Origin: an uncultured Alphaproteobacteria bacterium
Lineage (GTDB): Bacteria > Pseudomonadota > Alphaproteobacteria > MPNO01 > UBA2964
Length of the DNA: 64,000 nucleotides
Direction of reading: 5' to 3'
Assembly (NCBI GenBank): GCA_951812775.1
Contig: OX638326.1
Location: forward strand, 1,686,335-1,750,334
Of the stretch, positions 44,871 through 53,715 are shown piece by piece. Position 1 is the first letter of the stretch, and every line of letters begins with the position of its first letter. Both the position numbers and the translations under genes were made by a program. The notes below the pieces were generated by a model. The model had not been told where the DNA came from. It saw nothing but the letters and a program-made list of their open reading frames with translations, and made no database searches.

Positions 44871-45237
44871 TTTTCGGGTTCCTCTTTTTGACCGTGGTTT
44901 GTGGCCTCTTCGGTTTCAATTCGGATTTAAGAAAATCCTCCAGGGCATCGAACCGCGCTTCCCAGAAATCGCGGTACCGCTCGATCCAGTTGGCAGCTTC
45001 CATCAACGGCTCTGGATTGAGGCTACATCGACGCCATTGTGCCTCTGTCTTGCGCTCAATAAGTCCGGCCTGCTGCAAAACTTTGAGGTGACGGGATATT
45101 GCCGGCAGCGAAATTTCAAAGGGATCGGCCAATTCACCGACCGACGCCTCACCCTTCGCAAGACGTGTAAGGATCGCCCGCCGGGTAGGATCAGATAAAG
45201 CGGCGAAGGTAGCGCTTAATGAATCGGGTTCCATCAT
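44860..45237 (-). CDS. ArsR-family winged-helix transcriptional regulator
   Basis: A 125-residue ArsR/SmtB-type repressor of the subgroup paired with SRPBCC proteins. Winged helix-turn-helix: LSDPTRRAILTRLAKGEASVG, then ISLPAISRHLKVLQQAGLIERK with the recognition helix, and the EAQWRRCSLNPEPL wing. No Cys metal site is visible. Either of two adjacent ATGs (45237, 45234) may start it; there is no Shine-Dalgarno sequence, so initiation may be leaderless. It heads the operon with SRPBCC, DUF899 and GFA, and an inverted repeat at 45236-45271 overlaps its start, suggesting autoregulation. Confidence 0.9.
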   Translation of the reverse strand: MMEPDSLSATFAALSDPTRRAILTRLAKGEASVGELADPFEISLPAISRHLKVLQQAGLIERKTEAQWRRCSLNPEPLMEAANWIERYRDFWEARFDALEDFLKSELKPKRPQTTVKKRNPKNDS

Positions 45238-45271
45238 TTAACTATATTATTATTTAACATTTTAGTTAAAT
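45236..45271. promoter_or_regulatory. Probable ArsR operator (9-bp inverted repeat)
   Basis: ATTTAACTA (45236-45244) and TAGTTAAAT (45263-45271) are exact reverse complements around an 18-base AT-rich centre. They overlap the arsR start and promoter region, as an autoregulatory operator would. Confidence 0.5.
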
Positions 45272-45319
45272 ACAATTCTGGCAGGCAAGAGTCAACAGAT
45301 AACCAATGATTTTTCAGAA

Positions 45320-46894
45320 CTAACCAGCTTCGCGGAGCTTGAAGCGCTGAATCTTGCCCGTCGCGGTTTTTGGCAGGTCATCGACAAAATGGAACCAGCG
45401 CGGGTATTTGTAATGGGCAAGCCCCTCCCGGCAATGTTCGACAAGGGCCTGCTCCATCTCATCCCCCGCATCCTCAACATCGTTTAAAACGACATAGGCG
45501 GCAGGTTTCAGCAAACCGTCCTCATCGGCGTGCCCGACCACAACAGCCTCCAGGACTTTGGGGTGTTCGATAAGACGCGCTTCAATCTCAAAGGGCGAAC
45601 ACCACAACCCGCCGACTTTCATCATGTCGTCGCCGCGCCCGGCATTGTGGTAATAACCGTCTGCGTCGCGATAATACATGTCGCCGGTATTAAGCCATTC
45701 ACCCTTCATCGTCGCAGCGGTCTTTTCCGGATTATTCCAGTACAGACGAGCTGAAGACTCGCCCTTCGCCCATACGGTTCCGATCACATCAGGTTCCGTA
45801 ATTTCCTGTTCATTGTCATCGACGAGCTTGATTTCGTATCCGGAAACAGGTTTGCCTGACGTGCCGAATTTGTAGTCATCGGGCCGATTGGCAATAAATA
45901 TGTGCAGATTCTCTGTCGAGCCGAGACCGTCAATAATCAGTGTCCCGGTCTGCTCTTTCCAACGACGGAATACATCTCCCGGCAATGCCTCTCCTGCAGA
46001 AATACAAATTCGTAAAAAGGACAGATCAGGCTTTTCAGTTTCCATAGCACGAAGCTGTTGTGCGTAAAGCGTTGGCACGCCAAAAAACACCGTCGGACGA
46101 AACGTTTTGATCATCTCAAAACTCATCGCCGGAGTGACCTTCTGGTCTGAAAGCGCGATCGTTGCCCCAACCCATAGCGGAAACGTCATGGCATTCCCGA
46201 AACCATAGGAATGAAACAGCTTGCTGACCGAAAATACCGTGTCCTCTTCGCATAAACCGGCGGTATTTTTAGCGAAGCGTTCCGAGGTGCACACCATCGA
46301 GCGATGTGGATGTACGACCCCTTTCGGATTACCTGTCGACCCGGATGAATAAAGCCAGAAACAATCATCCATATGAGAGGTTGCCGCTACCTCGAGCTCA
46401 GCTGATGCGTTTGAGACAAGTTCCAGCATTTCCTCTGCGACGATTACATTCGCAGGTTTGTGTAATGACGCCTCAAGGGCTGGTTCCAAAGTTTCAGAAA
46501 ATTGTGCGCTATAAACCAAGCCGGCACATTCTGAGTCGCTTATTAAATAGCTGTAATCTTCCATCCGAAGCAGCGTGTTTACCGGTGCAGGAATGATCCC
46601 CGCTTTGATCGCGCCAAAAAACATCGCGATAAAATCAGGGCAATCACGAACCACCATCATCAAACGGTCGCCCGGTTTGATCCCGAGCGACAGCAGATGA
46701 TTGCCATACCGACTGACAGTTTCGCTGAGCGTTCGATAGCTCCACGTCTCATCAACGGTCTTGATCGCGACCTTATCGCCCCGCCCGTCCTCCAAATGCC
46801 GGTCAATAAAGGCTACGGCGACATTGAACCTCGGAGCAAAATTCAGTTGGTTCGGCTCTACTGACCGATCAACTTCAATTGTATTGTCTCGCAT
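45320..46894 (-). CDS. Benzoate-CoA ligase family protein
   Basis: A 524-residue adenylate-forming CoA ligase of the benzoate/2-aminobenzoate group. Motifs: WLYSSGSTGNPKGVVHPH (P-loop), SVSKLFHSYGFGNAMTFP (substrate pocket region), DGLGSTENLHIF (adenine), GRGDDMMKVGGLWCSP (hinge) and the catalytic Lys in KTATGKIQRFKL. The arrangement matches benzoyl-CoA ligases and would start CoA-dependent degradation of an aromatic acid. It is a single minus-strand gene between the ArsR operon and the divergent molybdenum hydroxylase genes, possibly sharing a control region with them. Confidence 0.9.
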   Translation of the reverse strand: MRDNTIEVDRSVEPNQLNFAPRFNVAVAFIDRHLEDGRGDKVAIKTVDETWSYRTLSETVSRYGNHLLSLGIKPGDRLMMVVRDCPDFIAMFFGAIKAGIIPAPVNTLLRMEDYSYLISDSECAGLVYSAQFSETLEPALEASLHKPANVIVAEEMLELVSNASAELEVAATSHMDDCFWLYSSGSTGNPKGVVHPHRSMVCTSERFAKNTAGLCEEDTVFSVSKLFHSYGFGNAMTFPLWVGATIALSDQKVTPAMSFEMIKTFRPTVFFGVPTLYAQQLRAMETEKPDLSFLRICISAGEALPGDVFRRWKEQTGTLIIDGLGSTENLHIFIANRPDDYKFGTSGKPVSGYEIKLVDDNEQEITEPDVIGTVWAKGESSARLYWNNPEKTAATMKGEWLNTGDMYYRDADGYYHNAGRGDDMMKVGGLWCSPFEIEARLIEHPKVLEAVVVGHADEDGLLKPAAYVVLNDVEDAGDEMEQALVEHCREGLAHYKYPRWFHFVDDLPKTATGKIQRFKLREAG

Positions 46895-47104
46895 ATTCTA
46901 CTCCGCTGATTCACACGCAATTTTGCGGCTTTTTCAGCCGAACGCAAACCGTTACAGCCATATTGATCGATACAGGAAAAATTTGCGGCGATTCGTTCCA
47001 ATCAACGGGTTGATTTTGCGGCAAATAGCTGGCACGACCTGTGGTTTCCAGAATGGACCGTCAACTCATCGGTCCGTTTGTTGGCATCAAGTTGGAACAT
47101 AGCA

Positions 47105-50071
47105 ATGGCGGACGTAGCAGAAGCAAAGAAATATCTCGGACAACCCGTCGAGCGGGTCGAGGACGAAATCCTGCTCATGGGCAAAGCCCAGTATTCCGAT
47201 CACCTGCCGACCCGTGCCGGAACCCAACATGCCGCGATCCTGCGGTCGCCGCACGCGCACGCCAAGATCATTTCCATCGACACGAGCTGCGCTGAAAAAA
47301 TTCCGGGTGTTGTCGCCGTGATGACCGGCGAAGATGTTAAGGAAATGTCAGAGGCCTTTCTGATCGTCCTGCGCCAACCCATCAATCAATGGGCGCTCGC
47401 GGTCGAGAAAGTTCGTTATGTCGGTGAGCCCGTCGCTATGGTTGTTGCCCGCGACCGGTATATTGCCGAAGACGCGATGGCAGAAATAGATGTCGTCTAT
47501 GAAACGTTGAAACCGATCATCGACCAGGAAGAGGCTATTTCTGACGATGCCCCCGTTGTTCATGAAGCAGTTGGCAGCAATGTCGTTTCAACCCGTGACT
47601 TTACCTATGGTGACCCGGACGGTGCTTTCGCCGAGGCTGATAAAGTCGTCAAAATGAAAGTCCGTTACCCACGGAACTCGCAGACGCCACTCGAGGGCTT
47701 CGTTGTCACTGCTGACTATCATGAAGGGGAGAACCTTTATGATGTCGCTTCCAACTACCAGGGTCCCTTTACCTCACACCCGGTCATGTCGATGGCGTTG
47801 CGGGTCAAGAACTCGCAGCTGCGAATGAGAACACCGCAATGGTCCGGCGGCGGCTTTGGCGTAAAAGTTCAGATTTTTCCCTATGTCGTTTTAATCTGTC
47901 TGGCCTCCAAGAAAACCGGCAAACCAGTTAAATGGGTCGAAGACAAGCTGGAGCATCTTTCCGCTGCCGCCGCAGCGCCAAATCGACTTATCGAAATGGA
48001 AGCCGCTGTCAAAAATGATGGTACGGTGACAGGGTTTCGCTTCGACCAGCAGGATGATTACGGCGCCTTCCTCCGCGCGCCGATGCCAGGTCCGCTTTAT
48101 CGGACGCACGGTATTCTCACCGGTGCATACGACATCAAGAATCTGGCCGTTACCAACCGCGTGGTGATGACCAATAAATGTCCATCGGCAATGGTTCGAG
48201 GCTTTGGCGGACCGCAAATGTATTACGCCATCGAACGGATCATGCAGAAAGTCGCCATTGAGCTGGACATGGATCCGCTTGACGTCATTCGTAAGAATCT
48301 AGTTCCAGTTGGCGTTTTCCCCTATCGGGCCGCAGCTGGCGCTCTAATCGACTCCGGGGATTATCCTGCAGCAATTGAACAGGCAGTTAACGAAGGCGCG
48401 CTCGAAGAATTGAAAAAGCGGCGTGATGAAAAGCGTGCTGCGGGCAAGAAGTATGGCATCGGCTACGCCGCCATTGTCGAGCCAGCCCAGTCCAACATGG
48501 GCTATCTCTCAAATATCCTGCCGCTCGATGAACGCCAGCGGAACCCGAAAGGCGGCGCCGTTGCCAACGCGACGGTTAACGTCGACCCGCTGGGCACCGT
48601 AAGTGTTACCGCTGACTCGATCCCGCAGGGACAGGGTCATATGACGATCCTGTCGCAAATTGTCGCTGACGTTCTGGGACTTACTCCTGACCACATTAAG
48701 GTCAATCTTGATTTCGATACGGCGAAGGATGCCTGGTCAATTGCCACCGGCAACTATTCTTCGCGCTTTTCGTCGGCAACGACTGTTGCCTGCATGCAGG
48801 CCGCTGAAAAAGTCAAAGCGAAACTAGCCCGCATTGCCAGCCAGACACTCAACGTACCGGCTGAGGATCTTGAGTTTGCAGAAGGAAAAATCCGCGACCC
48901 TGCAAACCCCGAGAACGGTATCAATTTTTATCGCGCCGCCGGGGCCGCTCATTGGACACCAGGAAATTTGCCTGACGAAATGGAGCCCTGTGTACGAGAA
49001 ACCGGTTCCTGGTCACCGCCCGAGCTGGAATCACCGAATGACAAAGATCAGATCAACACATCGCTGACCTATGGTTTTGTCTTCGACTTCTGCGGCGTCG
49101 AGATCGATGAAGATACCGGCGAAGTAAAGATCGACAAATACGTCACGATGCATGATTCCGGCACCATATTGAATCCTTTGATTGCCGAAGGTCAGGTTCA
49201 TGGCGCCTTTGCCTGGGCGGTTGGTTGCGCGCTATATGAGGAATTCGTCTATGGCGATGATGGCAGCTTCCTGACCGGTACGTTTGCGGATTATCTGGTC
49301 CCGACTTCCTGGGAAGTCCCGGAGCCTCAGATTGTCCATATGGAATCGCCCTCAATGGTAACACCTCTTGGCGCCAAAGGCATCGCCGAAGGCAACTGCA
49401 TGTCAACACCGGTGTGCTTGGCAAATGCCGTCGCAGATGCACTGGATGTAGAAGACATAACCCTGCCAATGACCCCAACAAGGATCAGCGCCATGATCCA
49501 TGGTGAGGAAAAGCCGCCCGCGAACAACAAACCAGCTGCTGTAACGCCCGTTAAAGGCGAAGGCAATGTCCTGCGCGGTACAGGCGAAACATTTGTTCCA
49601 GCGGCGCCGCAAGAAGTCTGGAATACATTGCTGGACCCGGAGGCTTTGGCCGCTGTCATCCCGGGCTGCCACAAGCTCGATCTGGTCGGTGAGAACAGCT
49701 ATGAAGCAGACGTTTCGCTCGGCGTCGGGCCCGTTCGGGGCCGATTTAAGGCAAATGTCGGTCTTTCAGAAATGGTCGAGCCAGAGAAGGCAACACTGTC
49801 TGGAGGCCTTATTGGGCCGCTTGGTGCTTCACAGGGCTCTGGTCATGTATCCCTCAGCGCCGCAGATCGTGGCACGACAGTTACATACGATTATGCAATA
49901 GAACTGACAGGTACTGTTGCCTCAGTCGGTGGTCGCCTGCTCGAGGGTGCGGCGAAAGCACTCGTCAATCAATTCTTTCAACGGCTTGGCGCCCAGGTTG
50001 GCGGCGGGCCGGTTTCTGAAGGGACGTCCTGGTGGCGTAACCTTCTCCGTAGTTTGGGACTTGCAAAATGA
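47105..50071 (+). CDS. Molybdenum hydroxylase large subunit fused to a CoxG-like domain
   Basis: A 988-residue protein. The first ~800 residues are a xanthine-oxidase-family molybdopterin subunit: an a/b hammerhead (EDEILLMGKAQYSDHLP), molybdenum cofactor loops with GGGFGVKV and VRGFGGPQ near 365, and the catalytic Glu in GAKGIAEGN near 760. The CO dehydrogenase signature AYRCSFR is absent, so this is a hydroxylase, not form I CODH. From about 820 onward a CoxG/SRPBCC domain follows (ETFVPAAPQEVWNTLLDPE, IPGCHKL). CoxG is normally a separate gene. ATG 47105 is preferred; the frame opens nine codons earlier. Confidence 0.88.
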   Translation: MADVAEAKKYLGQPVERVEDEILLMGKAQYSDHLPTRAGTQHAAILRSPHAHAKIISIDTSCAEKIPGVVAVMTGEDVKEMSEAFLIVLRQPINQWALAVEKVRYVGEPVAMVVARDRYIAEDAMAEIDVVYETLKPIIDQEEAISDDAPVVHEAVGSNVVSTRDFTYGDPDGAFAEADKVVKMKVRYPRNSQTPLEGFVVTADYHEGENLYDVASNYQGPFTSHPVMSMALRVKNSQLRMRTPQWSGGGFGVKVQIFPYVVLICLASKKTGKPVKWVEDKLEHLSAAAAAPNRLIEMEAAVKNDGTVTGFRFDQQDDYGAFLRAPMPGPLYRTHGILTGAYDIKNLAVTNRVVMTNKCPSAMVRGFGGPQMYYAIERIMQKVAIELDMDPLDVIRKNLVPVGVFPYRAAAGALIDSGDYPAAIEQAVNEGALEELKKRRDEKRAAGKKYGIGYAAIVEPAQSNMGYLSNILPLDERQRNPKGGAVANATVNVDPLGTVSVTADSIPQGQGHMTILSQIVADVLGLTPDHIKVNLDFDTAKDAWSIATGNYSSRFSSATTVACMQAAEKVKAKLARIASQTLNVPAEDLEFAEGKIRDPANPENGINFYRAAGAAHWTPGNLPDEMEPCVRETGSWSPPELESPNDKDQINTSLTYGFVFDFCGVEIDEDTGEVKIDKYVTMHDSGTILNPLIAEGQVHGAFAWAVGCALYEEFVYGDDGSFLTGTFADYLVPTSWEVPEPQIVHMESPSMVTPLGAKGIAEGNCMSTPVCLANAVADALDVEDITLPMTPTRISAMIHGEEKPPANNKPAAVTPVKGEGNVLRGTGETFVPAAPQEVWNTLLDPEALAAVIPGCHKLDLVGENSYEADVSLGVGPVRGRFKANVGLSEMVEPEKATLSGGLIGPLGASQGSGHVSLSAADRGTTVTYDYAIELTGTVASVGGRLLEGAAKALVNQFFQRLGAQVGGGPVSEGTSWWRNLLRSLGLAK

Positions 50072-50895
50072 AGCCAAAAGCATTCGATTATTTGAAAGTT
50101 TCTTCCGCCGAGGAAGCGGTCGCCGCATTGGCGCAGGGCGGCGAAGATGCACGCATTATCGCGGGTGGTCTCTCGCTGATGCCGATGCTGAATTTTCGGC
50201 TCGCCGAACCCAGCATCCTCATCGACATCTCCAAAGCAGACTCACTGAATTATATCCGGGAGACTGCGGGCATGGTCGAAATCGGCGCCGCAACCCGTCA
50301 GGCCGACCTGATGCGCTGGGATGGGTTAGAGAGCAAACTTCCGTTGCTTAACGCCGCCTTCCCGTACATCGGCCATTATCAGACGCGCACCAAAGGAACC
50401 GTCTGCGGCTCGCTCTCCCATGCTGATCCAAGTTCAGAATTACCCCTTTGCCTGGCTGTACTTGGTGGGGAGGTCGACCTTCAATCCGCAAGTGGCAAAC
50501 GCACCCTTTCTGCCGCGGACTTCCAAACCGGAATGCTCTCAACCGCAAAACAAACCGGTGAAATGGTGGTTGCCGCGCGATATCCGACGGCGAAAGCTGG
50601 CGAAGGCTATGCCTTTACCGAGATGGCGCAACGTCGGGGAGACTTCGCAATCGTCGCCCTCGCAGCGATTGCCGACGCAAACAAGATCAAACTTGGTATT
50701 GGTGGTGTCGCTGACAAACCTACTGTACGCGAATGGGATATTCTCGAAGGAGAGGCTCTCGACGACGCCCTAAACGAATTCGCCTGGGATTTGGGCGGAT
50801 ATGACGACATTCACGCCACGGCACGCTATCGCCGTGAACTGGTTCGCCGGCTCGGTCGCCGGGTGATTGAGGAGGCCAAATCATGCCGCAGCTAA
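50068..50895 (+). CDS. Molybdenum hydroxylase FAD-binding medium subunit
   Basis: A 275-residue CoxM-like subunit that holds FAD and passes electrons from the iron-sulfur subunit to the acceptor. Typical FAD loops: RIIAGGLSLMPMLNFRLAEP and YQTRTKGTVCGSLSHADPSSELP, with a C-terminal CO-dehydrogenase-flavoprotein-like domain ending HATARYRRELVRRLGRR. Its ATG overlaps the large-subunit TGA (ATGA), and the small subunit starts inside its last codons, so the three genes are one translationally coupled operon in the order L-M-S. Confidence 0.93.
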   Translation: MKPKAFDYLKVSSAEEAVAALAQGGEDARIIAGGLSLMPMLNFRLAEPSILIDISKADSLNYIRETAGMVEIGAATRQADLMRWDGLESKLPLLNAAFPYIGHYQTRTKGTVCGSLSHADPSSELPLCLAVLGGEVDLQSASGKRTLSAADFQTGMLSTAKQTGEMVVAARYPTAKAGEGYAFTEMAQRRGDFAIVALAAIADANKIKLGIGGVADKPTVREWDILEGEALDDALNEFAWDLGGYDDIHATARYRRELVRRLGRRVIEEAKSCRS

Positions 50896-51377
50896 ATAAA
50901 GACGCCCGCCATTCTGTAACGCTTACACTGAACGGCGACGAAGTAACCGGATATGCCGAGCCGCGCATGCTTCTCAGCGACTTCCTTACTCATGAAATTG
51001 GTATCACCAGTTGTCATGTCGGCTGTGAACATGGTGTCTGCGGTGCCTGTACGGTGCTGGTTGACGGCACAGTCATGCGTGGTTGTCTTACGCTTGCTGT
51101 TCAGGCTGAAGGATCAACTGTTGAAACAGCGGAAAACCTCGCAAGTGATGAAGGCGAATTGTCAGAACTTCAGCAGGCCTTCAAAAAACATCACGGGCTG
51201 CAATGCGGATATTGCACACCGGGTATTTTGATGTCTTTAACCGCCTATCTGAAAGAAAACCCAAAACCGACAGAAGAAGAGCTTCGGGATATGCTGTCAG
51301 GTCATTTGTGCCGTTGTACCGGCTATGTCGGTATGGTCAAAGCCGTGCTTGATTACTGCGAAAACCGGACCGACTAA
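50883..51377 (+). CDS. Molybdenum hydroxylase 2Fe-2S small subunit
   Basis: A 164-residue CoxS-like subunit with two 2Fe-2S clusters. Plant-type cluster: Cys44, Cys48, Cys53, Cys56 and Cys68 (SCHVGCEHGVCGACT). Helical-domain cluster: Cys108, Cys111, Cys143 and Cys145 (CGYCTPGIL, LCRCTGY). GGAGG lies just before ATG 50883, inside the end of the medium-subunit gene. It completes the L-M-S heterotrimer and passes electrons from the molybdenum site to FAD. Confidence 0.95.
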   Translation: MPQLNKDARHSVTLTLNGDEVTGYAEPRMLLSDFLTHEIGITSCHVGCEHGVCGACTVLVDGTVMRGCLTLAVQAEGSTVETAENLASDEGELSELQQAFKKHHGLQCGYCTPGILMSLTAYLKENPKPTEEELRDMLSGHLCRCTGYVGMVKAVLDYCENRTD

Positions 51378-51535
51378 CCCTCTTCCACGCGACCCACATT
51401 TTTGTTTGTGCTGTTGACAAAGACAGCCGTTCGCCAGCACGATAAAATCCTTAAAAAAATAAAGGTTTCACTCTCGAGAAAGAAGCCTTGCTAGCAGAGT
51501 TCTACAAAACTCAATTTACAACGGGAGGAGTAGCT

Positions 51536-52540
51536 ATGGTTCATCGTAAAACCAGAACGATTATCCAGGGGGCGGCAATCGCAACCTGTGCCGCCTTCGT
51601 TTCTCAAGGCGCTATGGCGGCGACCAATCTGAATATGTCTACCTGTTTGCCACGAAATCATGATCAGGTAGAGGCATTCTTTGAAACATTCGTGGACGAA
51701 ATGAAGTCCGACGAGAGTATCGTAAAACTCAATTACAAGGGTGGCCCGGAAATCACACCGCGAAAACGTCAAGCCAATGCCCTGAAACGGGGCCTGCTCG
51801 ATGTCATTTTGTGCCCGACATATTATGTCGGACTCGTACCAGAAGCCCGTGCCCTCACGCCATCTACGGCATCGCCAATGAGACTACGGGATAATGGTGG
51901 ATATGACATGCTTCAGAAGGCCTGGGCAAAAGGCATGAACGCTCGCATCCTCGGCTGGGGTAATCACGGCGGCGCTCAATTCCATTTCTATCTTGGATTT
52001 AAACCGAAGCTTCACAAAAAGACCGGGATCGATCTTAAAGGGATACCGATCAGGGCCACCGCAATATACCAACCGTTTCTGGTAAAAATGAAGGCGACCC
52101 CTATAAATATGGGAATGACGGACCTCTATACCGCGCTGGGAAGAGGCGTTGTTAAAGGTTTTGTCTGGCCAGAAGGCGGTATCGCCAAATTCGGCTGGCA
52201 AAAGTTCATCAAATACCGCATCGAGGTTCCTTTCTTCCGGTCATCCACAACGGTCATGATCAATCTCGATAAATACAAGGCTCTTAACCAAGCCGGGCGG
52301 GAACAGATCAATGCTGCTGGTATATTCTATGAGTTGAATAGCGGCCCAATTCTTCGCAAAAAAGCCGATGCCGATAACAAAAAGGTTTTTGCCGCTGGTG
52401 TGAAAAAACTAAAACTATCACCGCAACACACCAAAGCCTTGTTCAATACGATTTACGATTCAAGCTGGGAAAATATGAAGCGGTTCAAATTTACGGTTGA
52501 TAAAGCCAAGCTCAAAAAGAAACTTTTCGACGACAGGTAA
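51536..52540 (+). CDS. TRAP-type (DctP family) solute-binding protein
   Basis: A 334-residue periplasmic binding protein of the TRAP transporter DctP family. A signal peptide (IIQGAAIATCAAFVSQGAMA) is followed by NLNMSTCLPRNHDQ, the ligand-binding region GIDLKGIPIRAT (the DctP loop with the conserved Arg), GMTDLYTALGRGVVKGFVWP and YKALNQAGREQI. GGGAGGAG sits five bases before ATG 51536. The membrane subunits DctQ and DctM are not in the window, so it is an orphan or works with a distant transporter. Being after the Mo-hydroxylase operon it might import that enzyme's substrate. An intrinsic terminator follows. Confidence 0.88.
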   Translation: MVHRKTRTIIQGAAIATCAAFVSQGAMAATNLNMSTCLPRNHDQVEAFFETFVDEMKSDESIVKLNYKGGPEITPRKRQANALKRGLLDVILCPTYYVGLVPEARALTPSTASPMRLRDNGGYDMLQKAWAKGMNARILGWGNHGGAQFHFYLGFKPKLHKKTGIDLKGIPIRATAIYQPFLVKMKATPINMGMTDLYTALGRGVVKGFVWPEGGIAKFGWQKFIKYRIEVPFFRSSTTVMINLDKYKALNQAGREQINAAGIFYELNSGPILRKKADADNKKVFAAGVKKLKLSPQHTKALFNTIYDSSWENMKRFKFTVDKAKLKKKLFDDR

Positions 52541-52555
52541 AACGTTGAACAATAG

Positions 52556-52587
52556 AGGGCGGCGAGTCTCTCGCCGCCCTTTGTTTT
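52556..52587 (+). terminator. Intrinsic terminator after the TRAP binding protein gene
   Basis: Perfect 11-base stem AGGGCGGCGAG/CTCGCCGCCCT with a three-base loop TCT, followed by TTGTTTT. It begins 16 bases past the stop codon. Confidence 0.92.
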
Positions 52588-52614
52588 GCCCTGACAGCCA
52601 GGAGGATAAGAGAT

Positions 52615-53016
52615 TTGACCCAGCAACCCAGGTTACGTCACACCGCCCTTCGTGTCCGTGACCTCGAAACTTCAATCGAATTTTATAGCAAGTATCTTGG
52701 TATGATCGTTACGCGGCGGCGTACGAGCGAGGCCCGTACCCACCATGCTGCCTATCTCGCCTACGGCGATGAAACGACCCATCACGCCATTGAACTGGTT
52801 CAGGACTTCACGCCGCCGAAGGTATTTGAAGCAGGAAACCTGTACTGGCATCTGAATTTCAGCCTGCCCGATATGATGGAAATTTGCCAACGCATGAAAC
52901 ATGATGGCGTGGAGTTTGTCGAAGAACCGACACCGATGAGCATGGACCCCAGCTATCACGTCGCCTTTATTAAAGATCCTGACGGGTACGAGGTCGAATT
53001 AACCGACTTCCCTTAA
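52615..53016 (+). CDS. Glyoxalase/VOC-fold protein (lactoylglutathione lyase-like)
   Basis: A 133-residue vicinal-oxygen-chelate protein with two beta-alpha-beta-beta-beta halves. Seen: RHTALRVRDLETSIEFYSKYLGM (His5-type metal site and GloA signature), a second His near YWHLNFSLPD, and the C-terminal VAFIKDPDGYEVELTD, containing the glyoxalase I Glu. It starts at TTG 52615 with GGAGG nine bases upstream. Glyoxalase I detoxifies methylglyoxal; ring-cleavage or epimerase homologues of the same fold are possible. It converges on the truncated hydroxylase gene. Confidence 0.87.
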   Translation: MTQQPRLRHTALRVRDLETSIEFYSKYLGMIVTRRRTSEARTHHAAYLAYGDETTHHAIELVQDFTPPKVFEAGNLYWHLNFSLPDMMEICQRMKHDGVEFVEEPTPMSMDPSYHVAFIKDPDGYEVELTDFP

Positions 53017-53585
53017 GGTCGATCACCAAGTTCGGCTTCCCACCGATCAAGCAACGCGGTAATCCGGGCAATTGACGGCTCCTTGTCAAACGAATTGGCA
53101 TATCCCGCCGACGACCGCACCGGATCCCCCGCAAAGTACCGCTCATAGAGTTGTTGTTGCCCTGAAAAACTGGTCAGTGCAGCATCACATGCCAAACGGA
53201 ACAATCGGATACGTTCATGGGAGTCGATATTTGCGGCCTGAAAATATTTCTCAATTTCAGGCGATAATTCACTATCCAGCATCTTGAAGGACGGCACCAT
53301 AAACAGCCCCCCGGCACCTATCGTCTGAATGATTTCACAGGCACGCCGGAATTGCAGCGGAAACAGAAACTTCACGGTTTGCAGGGCTTCGCGTCGTGGC
53401 ACAACCGTGCCACCAGGCCCCGGAAAACAATCAATTTTAGATGTCCGGATACAGGCCTCAACCCATTCCGCTACATGGATCAATTCGGCCAATTGATTCT
53501 GAATATGCATAAACTGGTCGACATTGGTCGAGCGCGCCACGGTGACGGCGAGATCCCGCATGAACTCAGCCTTAGCGAGATCCTT
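53013..53585 (-). pseudogene. C-terminal fragment of a 4-hydroxyphenylacetate 3-hydroxylase (HpaB)-like gene
   Basis: About 190 codons encode the C-terminal domain of the flavin-dependent HpaB/PvcC-type hydroxylase family: ACEIIQTIGAGGLFMVPS, EKYFQAANIDSHERIRLFRLACDA and QQLYERYFAGDPVR are typical. The family is normally about 480-520 residues, so roughly the first 300 are missing here; the only in-frame ATG is 53561, inside the domain. HpaB-like coding (KDLAKAEFMRD) runs to about 53585, where a recombinase tail on the other strand begins. The N-terminal piece of what seems to be the same gene is at 56274-56402. A non-functional remnant. Confidence 0.8.
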
Positions 53586-53708
53586 GGTCGCAAACCCTCC
53601 GTGGATGTAGAGAAGGTCAAGGAACTGCGTGACAGTGGTTTAGGGGCGTCAGCAATAGCAAAAGAGATGGGAATAGGTCGGGCGAGTGTTTATCGGGCCC
53701 TCGGTTAG
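53586..53708 (+). pseudogene. C-terminal tail of a serine recombinase (resolvase/invertase)
   Basis: About 40 codons match the helix-turn-helix tail of resolvase/DNA invertases: GRKPSVDVEKVKEL, then ASAIAKEMGIGRASVYRALG and a stop. The catalytic Ser domain is not present; the open frame upstream of 53586 is antisense to the hydroxylase remnant. It marks the left junction of the foreign segment within that gene. Only the DNA-binding tail survives, so no active recombinase can be made from it. Confidence 0.7.
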
Positions 53709-53715
53709 ATTCTAC

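Noticed and set aside
47105..51377. Aerobic CO dehydrogenase (coxMSL) assignment
   Set aside because: The form I active-site signature AYRCSFR is absent; the loop is VRGFGGPQ, typical of xanthine-type hydroxylases.
51414..51448. TTGACA ... TAAAAT as a sigma-70 promoter before the TRAP gene
   Set aside because: The -35-like hexamer is perfect, but the distance to TAAAAT is 23 bases, too long for a sigma-70 promoter, and no good -10 exists at 17.
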